DNA of 64,000 bases from Nectonema munidae. Its lineage: Eukaryota > Nematomorpha > Nectonematoida > Nectonematidae. The position numbers were made by a program, and so were the translations under genes. The stretch lies in assembly GCA_030549495.1 (NCBI GenBank), contig JAUIRK010000686.1, forward strand, positions 62,001 through 126,000, in the 5' to 3' direction. Every line of letters starts with the position of its first letter. The first letter of the stretch is position 1. The notes under the pieces were generated by a model that saw only the letters and a program-made list of their open reading frames with translations, searched no databases and had not been told where the DNA came from. This document shows positions 27,701 through 42,700 of the stretch, in pieces.

Positions 27701-30700
27701 TGAATTGGTATCTACAATTACTGAACACGCTCATTCAATATGCGCCATTAAATTTTTCTCGTCTTCCGACGAAATTTTAAATTCTTCAGACTTATACCTC
27801 ATTACCTCTTCTCTTGACACTTTTGTGTTGATATTTCTTGTTAAAAACGTAATATTCCTTTTCCGCCATTAATTTTCCTTTGATACACACCGCTTTACGA
27901 TTTTTTAAGATATCTTTACAAGAGACGGAGATATTTTTAATGCATAGAATTGTTTCCAAAGGCTGTGCTCTCAGTATGGATGTTGATTATTGCAATTCTG
28001 CCTTAGCTTCTTGTGGTAGTGACAGAATTCTAAGGTACTTTTCGAGAATATTTTTAACATTTACATTTATACGAAATTTAAATCTGTTAGTTTCACTTAT
28101 CTCAATGATTTAAATTATGAGATTTAGAAATTTAACAATGTATTTTAAATCTTAATTTTTTTAGAATGCACTATCAGCTCTAAGCCACTACTTCCCATTT
28201 GATTTAGTTATTGAGTAAATTGTAAATTTTTTGATATCGTATCCTAGAGAAATACGGCCTTATATAACAGATATGAATGGGGTGTTGACGAAAATATTTA
28301 ATCAGGTTTTTCTTTTTTTCCTAGTGTTACGATTGTTGTGATATAAAAACTCTCACTTTTGAATTGTCGAATCGCTTAGACTCTAAATTTTCATGTTCTG
28401 TGTTTTCACATCTTTTTTGGTTTTGGCTGAACTCAGTTAAAAAGTAATATTGTTGGATGAAAATTTAGATTTTTTTTACGAAGTTTCTTGTGATTTTTTT
28501 ATTTTGTCTTTTGCCATTTTTCTATTGTTGGTATCGCATCCAAGAGACGAATATTCTTCCATATATAGAGCGATCTGGTGTCGCGTTCAGGACTTGAACC
28601 CCGAACGATTTGAATAAAACCCAGCCCTTCCACCACTAAGCTATCTATCGATTGGTAGTGACTCTTATACATTTAAAAGCGTTTTGATACACCTATCTTT
28701 CAAACCGTTATCAATTAATTCACTTCTCGTTTTCGCTAGATTTTCGTATTTTTTATGGCATAAATTTAGATAATTAGTTTTTGATAAAAAATTTTTTTAA
28801 TTATTAATTAAAATACTTTTAAAAACCCCACTCTCACTCCTAAGTTTTATTAGATACCGACTCACAACACTTTAAAATCTACTCCATTAACCCTATTTCA
28901 AACAATTAAAAAAAATTAATTTTTCTTTCTTTCATTGATTTTCCTTAAAATTAATGAGTATCACATATTTTTGAAACCTTTTATCTTTATCTTTAACTTT
29001 CTAGTATGGACAGAAAACTCTTCTTTGATTTTTCTGTCTTCTATGAGCAAGGCAATTTTCGTTTAATTTTGGAGAAATAATTTTGCAATTTTATTTTTTT
29101 GTGAAAAATTTACTTTAAAAAGAAATGTTAAGCTTAACATTTTTAGTTAAAGATTCATATAAATCAGAAGTATACGGGTATATAAATATTTTGACCTACT
29201 ACTATATCTACTATTATAAAATACTTTCTCACAAGATGGAAACTTAAATTATATAATTTTATAAATATATACAGTGAAATCGCGTTATAAAGAACTCACT
29301 TATTATGAACACTTCACTAATATGCACCAACTTGTCAAATCCCTGTTCCTGGTATAATTTCACTAGGTAAATTACACCTTTTATAAAAAACTCGCCTTAG
29401 AAGAAACCTCGTTTATAATTTTTGATTTATTGCCGATAAATCCCTCCTAGCTCATAAAATTTCTTTGTAATTTTTGACACTCCTGTAATTGTATAATAAT
29501 TGGTTCTAGGAGAAGGATGAGATGTGGAGAAGAATGATATTTTTTTACTCTTTTGATCTTACCGCTTTTCTAAACATATGTATGCGAGTCTCAAGTCGGT
29601 GTAATTTTCCACATCACTTCTAGTCAGAAATGGCTTGTGCATCACAGAGTTAATTGCAAACACATGTGCGTTGAATATAATACCATTGTTTTTATCTTTG
29701 AAAGCTGTTTAATTTTGTTCTTATTAACTGTTACTATGGATGCACGCACCTACATCTTCTAAACGCAAAAGTTTTGATATTGGAACAAAATATCGTGCTA
29801 TCACTGCTGCTGAATCTAACTTGAGATCAAAATCAACGATAGCTAAGAGCTCAATGTACCGCTTGATATGTTAATATCTTGGTTGAAATCTTCTGATATA
29901 ATCAAACAATCTTGTGAAAAAAGTGAGATAAAACGAAAAAGAATAAGAAAAAGATATTGAAGAGGCTCTTTTTCTCAAAATGGCAGAGCTCAAAACATTC
30001 CCGTTTCAGGACCTACACTCTCACCTAAAGCTAAAAATTTTCTTCAGATTTAAACCATCATGAGTTTAAATGTAGTGAAGGTTGGCTTCACAGATTCAAA
30101 AAACGCCATAATATCACTTTTCGGAAAATTTGCGGTGAAGCAAGAGATGTTCTAGTAGAGTATTTAAAGCTTTGACAATAGAATATAAAGCTAACAAAAA
30201 AGCTGGAAAAACTTGACACTTGTTTTCGATCTGAAAAGCGACACGTTGTTCTTATATTAGACAATGTAGCATCACATTCAAAAATAACGTTAAGAAATAT
30301 AACTCTACAATTTTTGCCAGCAAGTACAACGTCCTGTGCACAACCTTTAGACCAGGGAGTTATAAAAAACTTAAAATTTCATTATAGAGTGACTTTAGTT
30401 GAAAAACCGGCAAGCATAATCTTCAGTCACTAGTGAAACTATTCAAAACTCCAACTTCTTTATATCGAGGTTTTACTATTAATATAGGCTCAAAGAGCAA
30501 TGGCGTAACGAATTAAGAAAATATGTTTTAAAACGTCAGTAATAATTTAAATGAAAATGTTTAATTTAATGATTTCTGCTTATTCATTACTTTTTATTGA
30601 AAAGTTGATTATATAATAGAAAAAACATATTTAAGAATTGGAGGGCACACTATATTCTTAAATTTTTTTAGATATAAGATCTTTCGGGAAACAGTTAAAT

Positions 30701-33700
30701 TGTTACAGGCTAGAAGTCAAAAATTACAGATCTCCTAAAGTCATTCAGACATACACATAGATATGAAACAATAAATACTATATATAAATTGAAAACCTTA
30801 TCTTACCTATTCACTTCAACTAGTCAAACTGAGCTTTGTTCAAATTGCTGAACTTAGGTGTGCAGCAATTTGATTGAGCTGTTTTTATATTCAAGATTTG
30901 AATTTATAATGCTCAAAGTTGAATTTGGATCTACACATTTTTAAATGAGAAAAATTCACAAATGTATGTAGAAGCAAAATATGAGTTAACCCTTTTAGTG
31001 CTTTAATCCTTTTTCATTGCTCGATATTTTTGAATGGACCTTCAGCATACCACTATCCCAAATAATATATATTTTATTATATAGATAGGCGGTTATGAGA
31101 TAAATTTTATCTATGTAACAAGATATATAATTTTTATTATACCGTATATGCGTATGTAAAGATAATGAATGTACGGTGTAAGTATCTTCATTTCGGAAAT
31201 AGTATACGGTTTATATATAATTCATCACGCTTTGTGTCATTTTTTCATTCCTACAAAGTGTAACATCATCATTGGTAAATATCCATTTTTGATTCTGGTG
31301 TATGAAATAATTTTGGATCCAAATTACAGGATAATAAATAAAAGCTTAGTCTAAATATAAGAATAAACGCAATGTGATGTTCATGCTTATTCACATCTTC
31401 ATAAGATTTAATGACAAGAAAGCCCTCAGTAGTTGTGAGAAAATGAGTTCAATTCGCTTCATCCATGAACATTTTTCGGAAGTTTTTTTTATAAATCGTG
31501 GACTTCTCATTCGGATGTAACTATATACGAACAACTAGTTTCTTTTAGAATCAAAGTATACGATCCTCATAAACAAGGTAGATATGGTTCGAAATATTAC
31601 CATATTTGTGATTCAAAGTACTATTATTTTATGTGTCTGGATCGGAAGACTCATCCTATTTTTCTAGGCATTCTATTGTTAAAAGATGGGTAGATTAGAT
31701 TCTTCACGAGACATGATATAAAACAGCAAGGAAATGGAGTTTAACTCACTTTTGCAACTATTTACACATTTGTGTCTTAAATAGCCGGGTTATTGTCAAG
31801 TATTATTCACCAAAAAGTTTTCCGAAGCCCAAAGATTGTGGAAGAAAGATGTTCTTGGAAAAACGTGTATTCGATATGGCACACGAACCGTATAAAATCT
31901 GTTCTTCCATATCGAAATTATCAACAGGTATCAAATCACTGCAATCCTTTTATGGGTTTTCAAGCACCAACCTCAAACAAGTGGACAAGAACCCTTCAGT
32001 AAAAAGATCTTCCTGTCCCTTTTGTTTTTTTCATAAAAATAATGTGTAAAGCCCAATCTTCTATTTTATGTCCTAACTGCATGTAATTTTAAAGATTTTT
32101 TTGAATAAATTTATTTTGATTTCCAAATTAAAATCTAAAATTTATTCAAACATATTTTTAGCAAGTTTGTACTTTTTTCCCCTAGGAATTTTTTTTATAT
32201 TTACGCCATCTACAATTAACATCCTAAAAATTAAAACAATTTTTTCCCATTTAATCTTTATTTTTAGAAAAATAAATTTCGATTTTTATTTGTTACATTA
32301 AATATTTTTTATTTGTTTTATTACTTTCATTATTTTCTGTCAAAGTTATCTTAAATACAAATAGATACATCGTAAAATGTTTTTCCAACAGCTCTATGCT
32401 TTGAGTTCACAAAAATAATGCTATGTGAGAACCCCCGATTTAGTATATACTTTTGAAACTCCTTATAACAGAACTTTATTTTATACATTCTATGATTCAA
32501 AATGAATGCAATTAATTGTAGATTTATTTTCAAAAGTAATTAATTTTTTGTCTTTAATAACCCATGTCACTCACTACCACTTTTAACTCCATCGTGATAA
32601 ACAATTCGCCACAAAATGAGATAAATTCATTTTAGAGGAATCTACTTTTAATAGGTGGTTCTCAAAATATGAATCCATTTTAAGGGTCTCCTTATGCATA
32701 GTAAGGAAGTTAAATAACTTTAACCTGCTATGATCTATACTGCAACGTCACTTTAAAAAAAGTTCAGTTTTGTTTTCATTTATAATTTTGTATCGTTGAA
32801 ATGCTCAGTACTAGAAATACAGCTAACTACGAATAGTTTAAATAGATCATAAAAGCATGTAACGATCTAAGATAATTATTGCAATGTCTCATCCTGAAAT
32901 TTAGGTATATTCAAAATATACGTTTATTTTTTGCTTATAGAGGTATATGCGTGCCTCAAGTTGCTGACGTCTGTCCTACTCCCATGTATAAAACACAGAA
33001 TGTTTGCCAAGTGATTTGGTTTATATAGAAAAGTTGTTGTGTCATACATTTAGCAGTGGTTTAACGGTTGAGGCTTTGAGTAATGCTGTCCTTCCTTACA
33101 CCTGATGTTCAGTTAGATTCACAGAAATGTGAATAGCAACCTGCACCTAACTGATAAAACTCAAAATGTCAAAACCTTTCTTGGAATGGATCGCTTTTTG
33201 TGATAACCATGGGCATTGATTAAGGGCTCATATGGCCTGGCCCGACACCTCCTTAGTACGGCTAATGTAAAAATATATATACATAAAAATACACCTCAAT
33301 TGTTACAAATGAGAAAAAAAGCTTTTAAAATTTGCTATCAATTTCTGAAACCTGTCATTCATTTGTAAGATTATTGTTTGAATTTCTTTAATGATAAATA
33401 ATAATTAAACATTGTTTAAGAGCGGAGCTTGGGTGAGGGACGTCGCTAAAACTTTTGCCCTGGGGCGCTACATAGACATGTGAGAGCGCTGATGATAACG
33501 TTAATCAAATGCGCTAACTACTCGCAATCATCCTATATAACAATATAACATATATATCAAAAACTCCGTGGATAACATAATTTTTATATTTTCACTCGCT
33601 TTACCATTTTCGAGTCAACACTGTTTCTTATTTTAATTATTATAAATTCTCTTAATTAATTGTACATATTTTTGATGTTTTATCAAATTAAATTAAACTA

Positions 33701-36700
33701 AAATCTCACTTTGCGACCATCCCGCTTAGACCACCACCTCATAATTACAACTACATTTTTGTATAGATTTTCAGTAAGAGTCCTTCCGTTTAAACCACCC
33801 CACAACCAATCCAACATTATGACCGGTCACTTTAAATTATAGTACTTTGTTCTACAGAAAAACATCTCACAATTACCACCAACAAATATGTGTTGCTAAT
33901 AAACACCATGTGATGTGTGTTGGATCTTATGTATTCATGTTTTTAAATATTTTTTTTAATGAATAAAAGAAAATGTAATGAGCTAAGCCTCAAAAACAAG
34001 ATTTCTTTAATCAAAATCTCTAAGGGTAAAAGTCAACGCTGTCTGCAGAAAGGTTTGGTATTGGGAAAACACAAGTGCAAATGATTTTAAAAAAAGGGAA
34101 GAGTATTTAAAAGGGTTTGAAACTTCATCATTGAACAATAGAAAAAGGTTAGTTCTTCAATTTTTGAAGATGTTGATGCAGTTTCCTACGGTGGTTTCAA
34201 AAAGCACGCAGTATGAGCCTTCCTGTTTCAGGTACCATGATAGAAGGAGAAGCACTTTTTTTCCTTCTTAATTAAAAAAAACTCACTTTAAAGCTTCATC
34301 TGGTTGGTTAGATCGATTCAAACAACGACATTCAATATCATTTGGAACAATATGCCGAGAAGCAGCTTCGGGCAACAGTGAAATTGTTACAAATTGGAAG
34401 TTAAAAATTACAGAGAGACGCTTGGCTAGCTTTTGCAAAAGCTCAAACACTTCTTAAAGAAAAAATTTGTTTTAATCAACATCAAACAAAAATAATTTCA
34501 TTTTTTTCCAAAAAAATAATTCTTTTCCACAATATTTTTTTGAGTTTATTTTTTCATTCTTCGCTCTTAAGAGAACTTATCGGGATTCTACTGTACATTT
34601 ATTTATCATGGGATATGGAGATTTAGTTAATAGTCTTTATTCTATGAAACCATGGTAGATAGTTGTTGAAGCATTTGATCCCCTCAGCTTTGATTCAATT
34701 TCTCATTGTTGCATCCCTATTTCTGAAATTAAGGAAGATTTCTTTATTTATATAAATTTTAAATATCCTCTCAATTTTGAATGCTATTTATTATTTTTTG
34801 TATTTTGCATATTTTTATGCAATACATTTTTACTATAGATGGGACGATTAAACAGAATCCCATCCAAAAATTTCATTAGTATCTTCCGATACCTCAGTCT
34901 CGATTCTTTTTATTATTAGGAGTATTTAAAAAAATTAGGTTTTTAAACCTATTTAAATAAATTAACTTTAAATTTCATTTAACTCGATTTACTGATGTTG
35001 CTAATCCAATCACATAAAAAATTAAGATAAATTTTTAACTTTTTACACACAAGAGCCCATTTTAGGCTACTAAAATTTAATATAGTAGAACAAAAATTGA
35101 AAAATGTTGTTTTGCGGGCTTGAAATAAATATAATATTATCCAAAAGCTTATTATTCTTTTTTATGTGTCTGATATAAACGAGAAAAGTGTTTAATGATA
35201 GAATTAATAATTTCAAAATTTACTTGTATACATCCTTGTATTTGAATTTAATGTCATAGTTGTCTGTGTGTGTGAGAGAGTTGTGTGTTTGAATAGATTC
35301 AGTGGTAAGCTTTTGAATGTTTAAAATTAACAATCGAATATTTTTTTAAAGAATCGGAATCTTACAAAACTTTTCCATCTTCCCATCACTAATACCGTTT
35401 TAAATAATTATCATTTGTTTGTACTTTTTTATGCGAAATAAATCTTGCTTCATAATTTTTTCATGCGACCAAAATATTTGCCTCTTGTAGGTATATGATG
35501 AGTTCTTTACCTCTTCAATTTTTTTAAAATAAGTCATAATCATTGGTGAATTCGGAATTTTTGATGATCGATATATTATAAACTAAAGATAAAGTGTTAA
35601 GCGTAAGTATTGGTTCACTCTTTTTTCGCTCCCTATCTCATACACAAGGGTTCACGCTACGTTAATCGCATATTAACATTCTTAATCCTTTTATCAATGC
35701 CTCTTATTTATTTAATCATTCACCACCTCTCATTGCCATCTTCAGCGCTCTCATACTAATTTATTTATACGAATACTTTTTACTACCCTAATCCTTCCCC
35801 TCTTTCATGGCCACCATACTAATAATATGTTACTTCCAATCTAATCCTTTTTTTAACTTGATCAACGCTCTTTTTACGACTTACCATCTCTTTTTTTATT
35901 TCTTTTATTCTTGAATATTATTATCACCTGAAAAAAAACAGTCTCAAAACCAAGTAAATATTGCGCTGTTGTTTTTTTGAATAAAGTACAAACCTAGTTT
36001 AACGCATTTAAGACCAAGCAAAGCAGACGATATCTAAAAAACGCAGACGATTTATATTCAAAGTCATTGAAAAAAGCAGACGAAGATGAAATTACTTATG
36101 TTCCAAAATAGGAACATCGGTCGTAAATGGGTTAAAAAAACTAACTTCGATTTTTTTTGTTTTTTCCAAATTTTTCATTAATTTTCTTTGAGGTGTCTTC
36201 GTGTATACTTTGTTTTTTTATTTTTTTTATAAATTAATTATATTAAACATAGCGATGTTTTGCTTTTATTCAACTTATATACGTATATATTTATTTACTT
36301 CGCCTAGAATGTACAGCATAATGGAAGGGAAGCAACTTTGGCAATCTTCCACCGTGTTAGGCACTGAAGGAAATCTTATTACAGTAAGAGATTTATCTTT
36401 TCCTTTATTCCTTTGTGCTGTAATAATTTCTTTTCATGTACATCTTTTCTTATTGTTGTATTATACTTAAGAAGTGTTGTGACAATGTATCACCGTTGTC
36501 TTCTAATTCATATTTTATTCTGTGTCAAGGCTCTCTTTAAGTTCTTAGTTTGAATTTTTTTAAGAGTTGTGAAAATAACTTTTGTAGGCGTTGTAACTCT
36601 TTGCATTTGTGATGTTTTAAAATTCACCCTATTTTCTATTCCTTCTTCAATTAAATATAGGTAACGCATTTTACATCTCCATTTTGATTCCTCACAGACA

Positions 36701-39700
36701 AATCTATTATGATATGTATAACCGTTTTCAAATATCATATTTGATTTTATAATGTATTTGTTTCATTACTTTATACTATTTTATTTGACATATGAACTCA
36801 GAATCTTTTTTTTCCTGAGAATCTAACAGTCTCAAGGCAAATTTGAGAAATAATTTAATGCCTAAAAATGAGTCGAGTAGAGCATCTTTTTTAGGGTTTT
36901 TAGTAGGGGAAGGAGAGAGGGCAACTACTTTCAATATGTCACCACTCTTTTCGATGTATAAATATACGCATATATTAGAGTGTCCCAAAAGTAAAATTTT
37001 TTATTTTCTTTGAAATGTGTATACACATGTGAACTATATTTTGTATTAAATTATATCAGATTATTTGTTGCATTGTGTATTTATTTTTAAATTAAAAATA
37101 TAAAGTTATTTATAATTGAACATAAGAGTATTTAAACTTTTTGGCATAAAAAATTTTCATATAAAATATTTAGAAATAGAATTGTAGTTCTTTTACTGGT
37201 TTCAAATTTTGGATAACTTTTTCTATTTTTCTTAACCACTTGCAATATATCATGACGTTAAACCGAAACCGAGAACTAATATAATCTTGAGTCATCTTGC
37301 TTACCCTTCGACAACATCATTTACATCTTCTAGGTTTTAACTTTTTTCACAAACACTTTGCGTGATTCTACACTTTTTGTTTTAGCGCTACCCCAAAAAT
37401 TTCCAACATCTTCCTTTTATAATTTTAAATGGAATTTACAAAAAGAAAATAAGTTTCTTGATCAACAAAATCTCTTTGTTTTTTTCTTTTTCCAGTTACT
37501 CATTTATGAACTTTATTGAGTTATGAAAAACTAAGGTGGTTTCGAGGGGTTCACCTAAATCAGTTAAGTACACTTCAACTAGCTCATTGTCTAAATAGTC
37601 CGTGTATCATTTAGCACTATTAAAAGGAGTTTTAGAGAGAATTTTGCATTGAGAAATGTTACTCAAATGGAGTGATAGCTTTAGGCCTAAGTGCTCTGTT
37701 ACTCGCAACAAAAAATGTGAGAAAAATTCTTTTGTAAAATGTGTTACACCAGAATGTTCTTTACTTAAATATATCTTGATCATCAAATGGGCATGGCATT
37801 GCAGTGTGTATAACGAATCTAATTGAGTTGTTGTCGCCGCATATAATGATGATAATAATAATAATAATGAATCAAAGGAGTGAGAAATCAACTGCAAGAG
37901 TGAAGCACGCAGAATCACTTGAACTTATAGATATAAAAGCAATTTTTGATTTGCCGAAAAAGTTGCAAGCAGCAAGCAAATCTCAGATTTTAAGTATTTC
38001 TCTTCTTACTATCAATTATTATATGTATTTTTGTTTTAAAATGTATTCAAGTAAATATTCTCTGAATTTAACTTTGCAAAACTTGGTAGTTTGCATTCCT
38101 CGCACAACCTTAAATTCATCAGCATTTACGTCTCTCATCTACTTTCATTTTCTTCTACAAAAACTGTATATCACAACGCCCACATCCATCATACAACATG
38201 CCTAAACCACCACCACTGCTACCAAATACTTCTATAGCTGCACAAAACTAAAAAATACTTATCTCATTTTATTATTCATTTTGCATACTACAAGTGAAGT
38301 GTTTTCCCTATTATCTTTTTATTTGCTCAATCTATTTTTGACTGTTTGTTCTTGTTAAAATTGTGTTAGATTTAAAGTAGTAGGTTGGATTCGAACATGC
38401 TCTAAGTCAAAAATTGTAACTTTTTTTCTCATGAAGAAATATCCATCTTTCCGTAATTTCATCACTTGTTTTAGAGTATTTCCATTTAACTCTGATCAAT
38501 GCCAACTTTTAAGTTCAATCTTTATATTGCGATTAATGGTTTCTTTCATTATCAACCTGAAATTTCTAAATGATATCGGCTACGTACTTTTTTCTATTAT
38601 TCCGTTTTTTACATTCATTTCAATTTGGAAAGAGTTTACATATTTTTGGTAGATCACACGCGCCTAATTTATGTATTTTTTATACGAATTAGATCGCCCC
38701 CTTTAAAATATTTAAAAACAGTATTTTGATATACAATTTATTTACTTTTATCTTCATTTTGTAATCGTTTTTAGGTTGCTTTTGATCCAAGTGGACAATT
38801 TCTCTGTTCTAGTTGTTCTGACAAATCCATAACATTAGTGAGTATTAGTAATGGTTCCGTTATCACCACTCTTTTTGGCCACTCCCTTCCAGCATACAGT
38901 ATTCTTTTCACACGCGATTGCTCTAAACTTGTTACAGCTTCTAAAGATGGGTATTTTTCGTGATTTATCTAGTGTTTTGTTTTTATGTTTTAATCGCTTT
39001 TAAGGTGCATCTTTTTGTGGAGCCTACCTCAAACTATGACAAAATCAATGCAAGAAACTTTACAAGTACGAATGAAGTATTTGAAAACATCCGTCCCAGC
39101 CAATTTTTCGTATTATTATTTCCCATTTTTACTCATTGTTCATTAGATTATTATAGAGGAAGGAGGGAAGGAAAATATTTTTCAAAAAGTTGCAAGTTGT
39201 GGGTATATATAACATTTTTGAGAGAAGTATAGAGAAGAGAAAATGAGCTTAGATTTTATATCAATGGTGAATGCTTTGTGATCAAATACAACACTGCCAT
39301 AATTAAATGAAACAACGGTGTATTAGATCGAAAAACTCTGTAATTAATCAATCAATTCTGATCGAATTTGTGCTCATTATCCAATAAGTGCACTGAGTGT
39401 GATAACGCTATTTGCCGGAAAAGCCCTGTGTTAATGATGTGTGTATTATTCTCTTGTGACTACTCATTGTAATTTTCCCATTGTATTTATCTACGAGAGA
39501 ACTAGATTAGCCGATTTACTGAAATATAGTCTGTAAAGTATTATTATTGAAATTATTTTTTTACAATTTGAATTGTTTCTGTTAAAATTTTGTACTTCTA
39601 CTAACTTCCTATTTATACAATGAAGATTTCAAAAAGTTCTTTAATTCGAAATTGTTTTGATTATATGTGACTTTTCGTTTCCTTAATATCTTCGCGAACT

Positions 39701-42700
39701 AGGGATTGATTAGTAGTCAATTCAATTTTATTTTTCAATAACCTGCTTCAATAAATTTATTTGAATTTTCCTTAATTCATTTTAATTGCTTATATATTTG
39801 CATGCATACATATTATTTTTTAGAAAAAAAGTTGTGCGCAATTATGAAAATAAAAAGAATACGAACTTGCCAACTTTGAAATATGATTTGTATTCCGAAG
39901 AAATTCCTCAATGGGCTAAAACCGAGGTTATTTCTATATTTTAAGTTTCTTTCTACTCCTATATTTCATTTTTGAAAAATACAAGCTGTGCTTTTGTGTT
40001 CACCGTTTTCCATTGCTAGTTTTCCATTTTACAATGATAAGTTGCCATTCTTTTACTCGAATACTGTCTCCTAAAAGTGAAGCCTGTTTTCATACGCTCT
40101 ATTAATTTTCCTTTTCAAATGAAGTATTTGTGCGCAGATTTAAGTATTATACGTTCCCTTTTTATTAGGCCTATTTATTTACAAAAAACACAGTAAGAAA
40201 TGGGAAGGATAAATGAAACCGCATAAATTTAAATGTATCATTTTTTAGATGTAATTTAAAAATGTTCGACCCCTCCCCCATGTCTTTCCAGGAGAGGGGG
40301 CGAAAAGCCTATTCGCCCCCCCCCCCCAATAATTTAGGATTTTTTTTAACTAGTGTATATGCGTTATATACATTTAATTAAAATATTTTCTCTGGAAGTA
40401 TAGTTTTTAAATTTCATCAATTTTGTATAAAAAATATATAAAGTAGTCTTATACATTCACGTATGCGCTGTATAAACTCCATTTTAAAGGATTGCCTGAA
40501 TAGTTGGTTTACCGTGGTATTTCAACACCGGTAATTTTGAAAATTGCAACAAAAAAAATCGCTCCCTCCTATAATTTTGAGGATATGTGCCCCCTCCCTG
40601 TTTGGAACATACCCAGCTGCTTTTTAATATAAAATATTTTTTATAAAAATGGAATATCAAGGTTAATGGTATATTTTTTTGTAAATATTCAAATACTTTT
40701 TTCTATAGAAGGCTGAAACAAACCACCTGCTAATCTTGAAAGTCCCCCCCCCCCCCTCTCAATAATTTCAAGGATGTGCGCCCCTGCTTTGGATTTTAAA
40801 ATTTCATTTAATCATATAACACTTGTTCCATCTCCTTAAGATACTTGTTGACTCTAACACGTTCTTTATTTTTGTTCTCATTATTTATTTAGCAAAGATT
40901 GGAGAATGGGCATATTGGTTATAACGACAGTGTAAAAAATAACAATCGGTGGGCAAAACAACGAATGCAAAAGTATGACTTGAGAAAGTCTCAATCCTTC
41001 AACATAATTTTCTCCCCTGATGGAAGCACGCAAATGCTTGAAAATGACAAGAGTAATTTTTCATATACGATTGCTCCTCCATTTACATTTTATCATCTCC
41101 TAATTTTTGGATTAAGAACCTGCTTTATCGGGAAGTTCTTGCAATCTATCTGTAAAAGAAAAAGTTACTAGGTATAAAGTTATTTGTTTTTGCTGTAAAT
41201 TACACCTGCATTTTATATAAATATATGCTTTATCAAGGGTTTAAAGAATAACCACATTCAATATTTATCTTGAACGATGAATGTTTTATGAAATCAATCT
41301 ACTTTATCAGTCGTATCCATTAAGATAAAAATTTGACAAATTTAATACGGGAATCCTTTCTCTCAAAGTTTCCGTCCGTTTTACCATGTTCAATTATTTT
41401 CGTAAAAAACATTTAAAGTCATTCCGGGACCTTTGAATGATCCTGACCTTTTTCCAAGTTTCGCGTTTTTGTTCAAAAAGTAGTTCTTTATTAATGTATA
41501 TCTATCATACCAAATAAATTGTCCTCACTTTCTATATTATTCGTTAAGCAAACTCATAAAATTGTTGATTATAACCTATAACAGTATCCCAGAAATTTAA
41601 ACACCTGAGGATCTGGGTGAAACACGCGTACCGATAAATGGAAATCGTTCGCTTTAAAAATGTGACATTTTAACTCTACTTTTTAAAATGCTAAATATCA
41701 TCGCAAAAAGACAAAATTTAATTGAAATACGCCATGATTGAATTGAAAAAAGACAAAATAGAACTTATAATAAAATTCCATTAATTTGGAAGCCAGGGCC
41801 TATATGATTTAAAGAAAGAAACCGTTAGCCCCTCCCCCTAAGTATAGATCCTCTACTTTATCACCTGTCTAAGAAAAGGTTATTTTATAAAACAATGTAT
41901 AATATACGAGTATTAAATGTTACGCATGTAAGAAAAAAAATTGAAAAGACACATCAATTATATATTAACCCGATGGTATATTTTGCATATATATGCTTTT
42001 TTTCAATAACTTGTGGCCTATTTTTTAGAGGGGACCGTGGACCTGGGGCTGCAGCCCCAATAGCCTCTGTGTTAATCTGGCCCTGTTTGAAGGCATACAA
42101 TTTGGTTTCAAAATTTTGGTACTCAAAGGGCTAAAGAGTTTTACAACTCTCTTCTAAGTTTTAAACCTTTTTTTCGCATTTTGATACGATAACTTCTTTA
42201 AAATGTTTCTTAATGTATTTTACTATGAGAACCTGAAAACAGTGAAAACCCATGTTATTTGAAAAGATTATAGAGCCTGTTTTATGATCGAAAACGATCA
42301 ACAAACATTATCCAAATGCTTTATAGATTTTTTTCCAATAATATTTATTTTTTTTTAAGTCCTAAAATGAATAATATTCAAAACTTTGAAGATTTCAAAA
42401 ATCAATTTAACAAGGCTATTAGTGTTGATGAAAATTCTGAGAATTTCAGTTCAATTGAAGGACATGGTAACAAGTACTTTTTTACTTATCGAAATTTTAT
42501 TCTACTCGTTTTTTTGTTATTAGAAACGTTTGACTCCGACTCAGATTTCAAAGATGAAAAGAGGTATGTTTCATAGTTGGACAAAGAACTCTTTAAATTT
42601 ATCATTTTTTTTTACCTTTTCTCCTCAACACTTCTTTATGGTGAAAGAGAAAACAATCATTTAACTTAGTCATTTTCAGCCTTTTTTTATCTGACTCCAG

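Noticed and set aside
28578-28651. Functional tRNA gene
   Set aside because: Boxes A and B are good, but the acceptor and T stems do not pair.
37840-37870. Short ATA/AAT repeats as a regulatory array
   Set aside because: Ordinary microsatellite in AT-rich DNA.
36776-38205. Three overlapping open frames of 70 to 133 codons
   Set aside because: They overlap on both strands, lie in an intron and have no recognisable domain or codon bias.
41053-41171. Continuation of exon 17 to the stop at 41171
   Set aside because: The last 40 codons look like intron sequence and would truncate the protein before well-supported downstream exons.
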